Below are positions 54,595 to 61,672 of a stretch of DNA of 64,000 nt, in pieces. The notes below the pieces were generated by a model, which made no database searches, had not been told where the DNA came from, and saw nothing but the letters and a program-made list of their open reading frames with translations. Made by a program: the position numbers and the translations under genes. This DNA is from Limosilactobacillus oris (GTDB lineage: Bacteria; Bacillota; Bacilli; Lactobacillales; Lactobacillaceae): assembly GCF_025311495.1 (NCBI RefSeq), contig NZ_CP104398.1, positions 992,001 to 1,056,000 of the forward strand. The letters are read 5' to 3'. Each line of letters opens with the position of its first letter. Within the stretch, counting starts at the first letter, position 1.

Positions 54595-54639
54595 CTTTGT
54601 TCAAGTTATTTCTTGCAATCAGCCATTTAATTAAGTGTA

Positions 54640-57600
54640 TTAATTTTCTCTGCACTGGGTACTAATAAGACCAAACATAGCCATCATGCTTGCTACTCCT
54701 AATCCAATCAGTCCGGCTTCACTGTGGTTACCGGTTTGTGGTAACTTCCCGTTGTTAAGGTCAGAGCGCTTTAGAGTATTGTTGTTGCCAACTTCATTAG
54801 CAACTAACTTTACGTTATTGTTTGTAACCGCAGTTTGAGAACCATTTTCGCTAGGTGCAACGGTGACGTTGTGATCAGCCTTAGTTTGACCTTGGTTACC
54901 ACTTGGCTGAGTGGATGGCTGTTGGTCGCTAGGCTTTGCCGTTGGCGTGTCAGTGTGCGTACCAGGTTGCTGTTCTTCGTGACTTGGTGTCGTTGAAGGT
55001 TCAGTTGATGGCTTGCTTGCAGGCTTAGTTGTGTCACCCGGCTTGACGTTGTGGCCTGGTTGGTCCGTAGGATCAGTCGGCGTGGTTGTTTGGTCATGAC
55101 CAGGGTTGACAACTGGCGTGTCAGGCTGAGATGGCTTGACCGTTGCCAAGACGTGTAAGTTCATCTTAACGGTGGTAGTTGAACCATCTGGGAACGTTAC
55201 CAGAACGTCTTCGCTGTGGTCACCAACGGTGTTGGCGTCATGATTGAGCGTGTTGAGGTCGCTCCATGAAGCCGTCGTTCCAGTAGGGATCGTGTCGAGC
55301 TTTGAAGTGGCCATTTGTAAGAAGGCACCCATGACAAGATTTTGAGTTGGGTCCGTAGCCATTGGGTTGGCAATTTCTGGATCAACGATCTTGTTAATTT
55401 CGCCGGCGTGAATGGTTTGGTCCTTGATGGCAACGGAGTCACCGTAGACCTTGTTGTCAGTGATGAGTCCTGCCTTTGCCTTGGCGAGAGCGTCCTTAGT
55501 CTTGTCAGCCTTGGCTTGAGCGTCCTTTAGTGCGTTAGCAGCCTTGGTAGCTTCGTCCTTGGCGTTTTCGAGCTTGGTTTGGGCCTGCTTTAATTCGTTT
55601 TGGGCCTTGGTTAAGTTGTCTTGGGCTGTTTCGTGATTGGACTTAGCAACCTGTAACTTTTGGTTGGCAGCGTTGAGTTTGTCCTTGGCATCGGCAACAG
55701 CTTGATCGTCGTTGGTTAATGCGTCAACTTTCTCTTGGGCAGACTTAGCCTTGGCTTGAGCGTCAGCAAGGGCCTTTTGTGCTGCTTGAGATTCTTGCTT
55801 AGCACTAGCAAGGGCACTGTCAGATTGGCTCTTCATAGTCTGAGCCTTTTGAGCGGCTTTCTTGGCATCGGCAAGGTTGACTTGCTTTTGAGTCAGTACC
55901 GCCTTGGCATTCTTTAGTGCTTCCTGGGCGTCAGCAAGTGACACGCTAGAGCTGCTATCATGAGCTAACTTGTCTTGAGCAGCCTTCAGATCGTTGGCAG
56001 CTGTCTTAGCGTCAGCCTTAGCATTAGCCAGGTCAGCACTTGCTTGGCTGGCTTCTTGCTTAGCCGTTTCGAGCTTAGCCTGAGCGTCTTGTAGAGCCTG
56101 CTTGGCGTTGGCGAGTTGGGCTGCGTGATCATCAGTCTTGGAACTGTCAGATGTCTTAGTAAAGTAAACTTGATCGAGCTTGTTTTGAGCTTGGTCGATG
56201 GCATCAAGATATGGCTTGAGCGCTGCTTGCTGCTTGTTGTATTGGTCAACAGTAGCCTTATAAGTAGGAGCCCAGGCACCATTTGGATCAGCATCATACT
56301 TAGCTTTGTTGTTTTGGTAGTCTTGTTGACTAACAATGTGAGCTAAGTCTAAATCACTACTTTGGTTGTTCTTGATGAAGTTGTCGTAGTTAGCTTGTGC
56401 TTGGTTTAGGGTGTTTCCAGCTTTGTCAACAGCTTCTTGTTGTGATGGATCAATAGCAATGTATTGAGCGTCCTTTGGTGCGTCAGTGTTGCTTAAGAAG
56501 TGTAAGACACCTGCACCGTGAAAGTTTAATCGATCGAACAGTCCACCTTGATTTGAATTGGGTTCAAAGTTAAGTTGAACTCCAGCAGTTGTACCGGCAA
56601 ATTGCCCGTAAGCGTTGGCTACGATCATAGCGTGCTTCCAGTCGCCTTGTGGGTTGAAAAGCATGTTTGTGACTTGGTCAAAGATGGCCTTGTGTAGGTC
56701 ATTCATTGTCAATGGGCCATTGTTAATGTTGATGTAATTTTCACCCATCGCTTCACTCATTCGAGTTGATTTAAGAGCGTTGTCGTCATGACCGTTTTCG
56801 ATAACGATCCAATTATCAGCAATGTATTGGTTAACAACTTTAGTGGCATCTTTGAGGCTTTGAGATGTGATCTTTTGTTGTGGAGTTCCTAATGCTTCTT
56901 GGATTTGGTTTACTAATGTTAAGTAGTAACGTGTTGCATCAAGTTCTTGACTAGCGCTTAGTCGTCCATTTTCAAGCTTTAACGGAATGGCTTGAAGAGC
57001 TGGATCGTTTGTGTAGTGGTTAAGTTTGTTAGCACCTGGAATGTTTGTTCCGAATGCTTTCTTTAATGCATCAGTTTCGAAGTCTAATGATGTTTGAGCA
57101 TTGGTGTTTTGCTTTAATGCGTCTTGATAAGCACCCTTGACGGTATTGATCCATTGTTGTGACATGTTTAGGTGTGTGTTTCCACTAAGATCGGCATTGG
57201 TGTCCTTACTTAACTGATCAACCGTCTTTTGAGCGTTACTTTGTGCTTCGATCTTTTCGTCGTTAACCTTTTGGGCGTCATTGACCTTTGCGTCGGCCGC
57301 CTGTTTGGCGTCAGTCTTAGCTTGTACGTTATTTTGGTCTTGTGCGACTACTTGATCATGATTTTGCGCTGTCTGAACATCGTTTTCAGCGTTCTTGACG
57401 CTGGCTTGTGCGTCGTTGACGGCACCTTGTGCCTTTTGAACTTGGGTATTGGTATTTTCGACATTTTGGTTAGCTGTGTTGGCGTTAGTTTGCGCTTGTG
57501 CTTGTTTTGCGTCAGCTTGATCGGCAGCCTTTTGGGCTTCGCTAACGGCTTGGTTGGCCGTCTTGAGGTCACTTTGTGCTTGATGTACAGCTTGATCGGT

Positions 57601-58032
57601 TTGGGCTTGTTGCTTTACAGCGTTGTCATAGTCATTTTGTGCCTTTTTTGCTTCAGTCTGGGCTTGAGTGACTTCAGCTTGTGTGTTTTGTTCGGCAGTA
57701 GTTGCTGATTGAACCTTTTGAGTAGCTGTGTCAACGTCAGTTTGAGCAGAATCAACGTTGCCTTGAGCGGTAGTATTCTTAGCACTAGCTTGAGCAAGGT
57801 TACTTTGAGCATCAGTATTCGCCTTGTTAGCGTCAGCATAAGCTTGTCGGCTGGCGTCTTGCTGAGTCTTTAAGTCACTGGCTTGTGGATTTTGAGTCTG
57901 ATTTTGGGTATTATCTTGAGTATTAACGGTATCAGCATGAACATTGTCTGTTACTGCCATTGTTCCACCGGTAACGGCAGCAGCGGCTGCGGCCAAAGCA
58001 ACGGCCTTTTTATTTGAATGTAATGTGGTCAT
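54640..58032 (-). CDS. SEC10/PgrA-like LPXTG surface protein, paralogue 1
   Basis: 1130 aa. Signal peptide (about 1-34, ending VHADT), then Ala/Gln/Asp/Lys-rich coiled coil (about 40-280), a globular SEC10/PgrA surface-exclusion-like domain (about 280-560, with LTMNDLHKAIFDQVTNMLF), a second coiled coil (about 610-870), a small beta domain (DKVYGD-type VYGDSVAIKDQTIHAGE to TVKMNLHVL), a Pro/Thr-rich wall-spanning stretch and LPQTG. The tail (ISTQCREN) has only one basic residue, unlike its paralogues. Likely cell-wall adhesin. Starts 29 nt after paralogue 2 (GGAGGAG site), so co-transcribed. Confidence 0.88.
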   Translation of the reverse strand: MTTLHSNKKAVALAAAAAAVTGGTMAVTDNVHADTVNTQDNTQNQTQNPQASDLKTQQDASRQAYADANKANTDAQSNLAQASAKNTTAQGNVDSAQTDVDTATQKVQSATTAEQNTQAEVTQAQTEAKKAQNDYDNAVKQQAQTDQAVHQAQSDLKTANQAVSEAQKAADQADAKQAQAQTNANTANQNVENTNTQVQKAQGAVNDAQASVKNAENDVQTAQNHDQVVAQDQNNVQAKTDAKQAADAKVNDAQKVNDEKIEAQSNAQKTVDQLSKDTNADLSGNTHLNMSQQWINTVKGAYQDALKQNTNAQTSLDFETDALKKAFGTNIPGANKLNHYTNDPALQAIPLKLENGRLSASQELDATRYYLTLVNQIQEALGTPQQKITSQSLKDATKVVNQYIADNWIVIENGHDDNALKSTRMSEAMGENYININNGPLTMNDLHKAIFDQVTNMLFNPQGDWKHAMIVANAYGQFAGTTAGVQLNFEPNSNQGGLFDRLNFHGAGVLHFLSNTDAPKDAQYIAIDPSQQEAVDKAGNTLNQAQANYDNFIKNNQSSDLDLAHIVSQQDYQNNKAKYDADPNGAWAPTYKATVDQYNKQQAALKPYLDAIDQAQNKLDQVYFTKTSDSSKTDDHAAQLANAKQALQDAQAKLETAKQEASQASADLANAKADAKTAANDLKAAQDKLAHDSSSSVSLADAQEALKNAKAVLTQKQVNLADAKKAAQKAQTMKSQSDSALASAKQESQAAQKALADAQAKAKSAQEKVDALTNDDQAVADAKDKLNAANQKLQVAKSNHETAQDNLTKAQNELKQAQTKLENAKDEATKAANALKDAQAKADKTKDALAKAKAGLITDNKVYGDSVAIKDQTIHAGEINKIVDPEIANPMATDPTQNLVMGAFLQMATSKLDTIPTGTTASWSDLNTLNHDANTVGDHSEDVLVTFPDGSTTTVKMNLHVLATVKPSQPDTPVVNPGHDQTTTPTDPTDQPGHNVKPGDTTKPASKPSTEPSTTPSHEEQQPGTHTDTPTAKPSDQQPSTQPSGNQGQTKADHNVTVAPSENGSQTAVTNNNVKLVANEVGNNNTLKRSDLNNGKLPQTGNHSEAGLIGLGVASMMAMFGLISTQCREN

Positions 58033-58061
58033 GATTCGTAATCTCCTCCTATAGCAACGTA

Positions 58062-61000
58062 CTAATCTTTACGACGATCATAAGCTAAACCAAACATACC
58101 AATTAATGTTGCGATTCCTAAAGCAATTGAGCTCTTAGCATTACCAGTTTGTGGTAACTTTCCGTTGTTAAGGTCAGAACGCTTTGCGGTGTTGGTGTTT
58201 TCAACTTCATTAGCAACTGGCTTTACAGTAACATTGTTGTTACCATTTGTTGCGACAGTCTGAGCACTATCAGTCTTATGGTCTGCGTTTGGTGCAACAG
58301 TAACATTACTGTCATTGTTTGAAGTTTCCTTGTGGTCAGGAGTGGTCGTTTGACTTTGACCTTCGTCACCACTTGGTTGAGTGGATGGCTGTTGGTCGCT
58401 AGGCTTTGCAGTCGGCGTGTCAGTGTGCGTACCAGGCTGCTGTTTTTCGTGACTTGGTGTCGTTGAAGGTTCAGTTGATGGGGTCGAAGGCTTGCTTGAT
58501 GGCTTGTTGTCGTCACCTGGCTTGACGTCGTGACCTGGTTGGTCCTTAGGAGCACCAGGGGTGGTTGGCTTTTGATCGTCACCTGGCTTTGTTTCATGAC
58601 CAGGGTTGATAGCTGGTGTGTGAGGCTGAGATGGCTTGGCCACTGCCAAGACGTGTAAGCCCATCTTAATGGTAGTAGTTGAACCATCTGGGAACGTTAC
58701 CAGAACGTCTTCGCTGTGATCGCCGACTAAGTTAGCGTCACGGCTGACGTTTTGTGGTTGGTTCCACTTGGCTGTCGTTCCAGTAGGGATCGTGTCGAGC
58801 TTTGAAGCAGCCATTTGTAAGAAAGCACCCATAACAAGACTTTGGGTAGGATCCTTGGCCATTGGGTTGGCAATTTCGGGATTAACGATCTTGTTAATTT
58901 CACCGGCGTGAATGGTCTGATCCTTGATGGCAACGGAGTCACCGTAGACCTTGTTGTCGGTGATGAGGTTGTCCTTGGCCAACTTAAGAGCAGCTTGTGT
59001 ATCTTGTTCGTGAGCTTGAGCCTTCTTGACGGCGTCTTGAGCACTCTTTAAGTTTTGTGCGGCAGTCTGTGCGTTGGCTTGGGCCTTCTTTAAAGCGTCT
59101 TGCTTGTTCTTCAAGGTAGCTTGTGCTTTGGCTAAGGCCTTGTCAGCTTCATCCTTCTTGCTTTGGGCAACTTGGAGATCTTGCTTAGTTTGATTGAGCT
59201 TAGCTTCGGCATCGCTAAGTTCCTTGCTGTTGTTGTCAGCAGCAATCTTGGCCTTGATAGCGTCAACCTTAGCGTTAGCATCTTTGGCCTTAGCTTGGGC
59301 AGTTTGTACGGCGTCTTGAGCGTCCTTAACGTCAGCATTGGCCTTTTCAAGGGCACTGTCAGATTGGCTCTTCATGGTGTTGGCATTTTGTAAGTTCTTC
59401 TTGGCATCGGCAAGGTTAGCTTGCTTTTGAGCCAGTACAGCTTTGGCATTCTTGAGCTTAGCTTGGGCGTCAGCAAGTGACATGCTGGAACCGCTATCGT
59501 GAGCTAACTTGTCTTGGGCAGCCTTTAGTTCGTCAGCAGCGTGTTGTGCTTCAGCCTTGGCATTAGTCAAGTCAGTACTTGCTTGGCTGGCTTCAGTAGT
59601 GGCTGTCTTGAGCTTAGCTTGTGCGTCTTGCAATGCTTGCTTGGCGCTGGCAAGTTGGGCTGCATGGTTGTCAGTCTTTGGAATAGCAACGTTCTTTTGC
59701 CATTCAGTTTGGAAGAACTTGCCGTTTGGATTGGTGTTGCTGCTGTTAAATTCGGAGTTGAAGTGGAATCCACCAGCGTTCTTGTTCTTTTGACCGGCAA
59801 AGTTAGTTACGTGATCAGAAGTGTCGTATTCGTAAGATACACCGAATTCGACTGGCTTGTTGGCGTTTGTTTCACGAATACCTAAAATGTCGGTAGCGTG
59901 ACCGAAGCTTTCGCCCATGTCATCAAAGAGCATGGCCTTAATAGCGTCGTAGATACCACGTTGTAGGTCATTACGAGTAAGACCGTTATATTCACTTACC
60001 CAAGTACCGCTGGTAGCTAGAATGTCGTCTGGGTTGTCAGCAACGAATTTTTGGTGAGCGAATGAGATATCACCGCTCCATGATTCGTTAATGCCGACGC
60101 CCCATTGGTTGCCGACAGCTTCAATTCCGGCATTGTCGTGGCCCTTTTCCCATTGGTTCCATTGGTCATTGCTGTATCGATCAGCAACATCTTGTGCAAT
60201 CTTGAGTGAACCATTAGTGATCTTATAAACTGGAGAACCAGCCTTTTGACGTAATGGGTTTAGTAATTGAGCTGCATATTGACTAGCAAACTTAGCATCT
60301 TCGTCGGATAAAGTGCCGTTGCTGTTCATGTGAACTGGAATAGCTTCGGCAGCTGGATCGTCTTGGTATTGGTTACTTTGATTGAGCTTCTTACTTTCAC
60401 TAACTAGTTGTTGGTAATCACTATCAGACATGTTCTTCGGCTTTAAGTTTTGATCGATAAAGCCCATGCCGCCGCGTTCCTTGTTGATTTGGTTGAGGTA
60501 AGCGTCACTGGCGTTAATGGTGTTAACAACTTGAACACCTTGGCTTAATTGATCAACTGTCTTTTGAGCGTCATTAACGGCAGTTTGTGCGTTACTTTGT
60601 GCTCCGCTCTTTTCGTCATTAACCTTTTGAGCGTCATTGACCTTTGCGTCGGCCGCCTGCTTGGCGTCAGTCTTGGCTTGTACGTCATTGTGGTCTTGTG
60701 CGACTACTTGATCATGATTTTGTGCTGTTTGAACGTCGTTTTCAGCGTTCTTGACGTTGCTTTCGGCTTGACTGACGGCAGATTGATCATTGTTTACTCG
60801 ATCAGTAGCGTCCTTGACGTTTTGGGTGGCGGTGTCAGCATTGGATTGTGCTTGACTTTGCTTGCTAGTAGCATCGGCTAACTTGCTTTGAGCATCTGTG
60901 GCGGCACCTTCGGCGGTCTTTGCGTCGGCTTGTGCTTGGTCTAAGGCGGCTTGTTCGTCGGCAGAAGTTGTACTTTGCTTTACGGCATTGTCGTAGTCAT

Positions 61001-61415
61001 TTTGAGCTTGTGTTTGGGCATCTTGTGCGTTTTCAACGTCGGTTTGTGCTTGATTGGCCTTGTTGGTAGCAGTGGTGACGTCATTAGAAGCTTGGTTGAC
61101 AGCACTTTGTGCGTTATCAACAGCGCCTTGTGCTTCGGTGCTCTTAGATGTAGCATGAACTAAGTTGTCTTGTGCATTTTGAGTGGCTTGGTGCGCATCA
61201 GCATTCGCCTTATTAGCGTCAGCATAAGCTTGGCGGCTGGCGTCTTGCTGAGTCTTTAAGTCACTAACTTGTGGATTTTGAGTCTGAGTTTGGGTATTAG
61301 CTTGGGTATTAACGGTATCAGCATGAACATTGCCTGTCACTGCCATTGTTCCACCGGTAACGGCGGCTGCAGCGGCAGCCATGGCTAATGTCTTCTTAGT
61401 ATTCTTCTTTGTCAT
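58062..61415 (-). CDS. SEC10/PgrA-like LPXTG surface protein, paralogue 2
   Basis: 1117 aa with the same plan as paralogue 1. Signal peptide and first coiled coil are nearly identical, the central domain (about 290-570: QINKERGGMGFIDQNLK, FGHATDILGIRETN) differs strongly, and the second coiled coil, VYGDSVAIKDQ domain, Pro/Thr region and LPQTG are again close to identical. Tail LAYDRRKD is normally basic. AAAGGAG 9 nt before the ATG. The 257-bp leader contains several hairpins and a tRNA-like fold. Confidence 0.9.
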   Translation of the reverse strand: MTKKNTKKTLAMAAAAAAVTGGTMAVTGNVHADTVNTQANTQTQTQNPQVSDLKTQQDASRQAYADANKANADAHQATQNAQDNLVHATSKSTEAQGAVDNAQSAVNQASNDVTTATNKANQAQTDVENAQDAQTQAQNDYDNAVKQSTTSADEQAALDQAQADAKTAEGAATDAQSKLADATSKQSQAQSNADTATQNVKDATDRVNNDQSAVSQAESNVKNAENDVQTAQNHDQVVAQDHNDVQAKTDAKQAADAKVNDAQKVNDEKSGAQSNAQTAVNDAQKTVDQLSQGVQVVNTINASDAYLNQINKERGGMGFIDQNLKPKNMSDSDYQQLVSESKKLNQSNQYQDDPAAEAIPVHMNSNGTLSDEDAKFASQYAAQLLNPLRQKAGSPVYKITNGSLKIAQDVADRYSNDQWNQWEKGHDNAGIEAVGNQWGVGINESWSGDISFAHQKFVADNPDDILATSGTWVSEYNGLTRNDLQRGIYDAIKAMLFDDMGESFGHATDILGIRETNANKPVEFGVSYEYDTSDHVTNFAGQKNKNAGGFHFNSEFNSSNTNPNGKFFQTEWQKNVAIPKTDNHAAQLASAKQALQDAQAKLKTATTEASQASTDLTNAKAEAQHAADELKAAQDKLAHDSGSSMSLADAQAKLKNAKAVLAQKQANLADAKKNLQNANTMKSQSDSALEKANADVKDAQDAVQTAQAKAKDANAKVDAIKAKIAADNNSKELSDAEAKLNQTKQDLQVAQSKKDEADKALAKAQATLKNKQDALKKAQANAQTAAQNLKSAQDAVKKAQAHEQDTQAALKLAKDNLITDNKVYGDSVAIKDQTIHAGEINKIVNPEIANPMAKDPTQSLVMGAFLQMAASKLDTIPTGTTAKWNQPQNVSRDANLVGDHSEDVLVTFPDGSTTTIKMGLHVLAVAKPSQPHTPAINPGHETKPGDDQKPTTPGAPKDQPGHDVKPGDDNKPSSKPSTPSTEPSTTPSHEKQQPGTHTDTPTAKPSDQQPSTQPSGDEGQSQTTTPDHKETSNNDSNVTVAPNADHKTDSAQTVATNGNNNVTVKPVANEVENTNTAKRSDLNNGKLPQTGNAKSSIALGIATLIGMFGLAYDRRKD

Positions 61416-61494
61416 AATGTGTAATCTCCTTTGTATAAAAATTAGTACATTGAGAATTGGTAAATGAATGTAATCTCCAAACGATGAACCTTGA

Positions 61495-61511
61495 GGTAAC
61501 TAAGTGTTACC
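61495..61511 (-). other. hairpin in the paralogue 2 leader
   Basis: GGTAAC-ACTTA-GTTACC, perfect 6-bp stem with a 5-nt loop on the minus strand, directly after the tRNA-like fold; no T run, so not a terminator. Confidence 0.5.
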
Positions 61512-61514
61512 AAA

Positions 61515-61563
61515 TACAGTCAGCCGGAGTCGAACCGGAGAAGTCACCAATTGACCTGACTGT
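61515..61563 (-). ncRNA. 49-nt tRNA-like fold without anticodon arm
   Basis: Minus strand. Acceptor-like stem ACAGTCA (61557-61563) with TGACTGT, then A; D-arm-like GTCAATTGGTGAC with the GG of a D loop; T-arm-like CCGG-TTCGACT-CCGG containing the canonical GGTTCGANTCC. The anticodon and variable arms are absent. It is followed by ATTTGG, not CCA. It lies in the leader of paralogue 2: either a tRNA that lost its middle or a regulatory mimic. Confidence 0.45.
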
Positions 61564-61628
61564 ACTAACTGGTAATCAACCAGCTAGCTTAATCCTATGT
61601 TCAAAATGTTAAATCTTAACAATAAACC

Positions 61629-61655
61629 AATAACGCATGCTGTGCATGCGTTATT
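61629..61655. terminator. hairpin after paralogue 3
   Basis: AATAACGCATGC-TGT-GCATGCGTTATT, perfect 12-bp stem 18 nt after the paralogue 3 stop. The T run on the minus strand is poor (GGTTTATTG), so it may terminate only partly and let transcription continue into paralogue 2. Confidence 0.65.
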
Positions 61656-61672
61656 TATTTGACGGTTAAATC

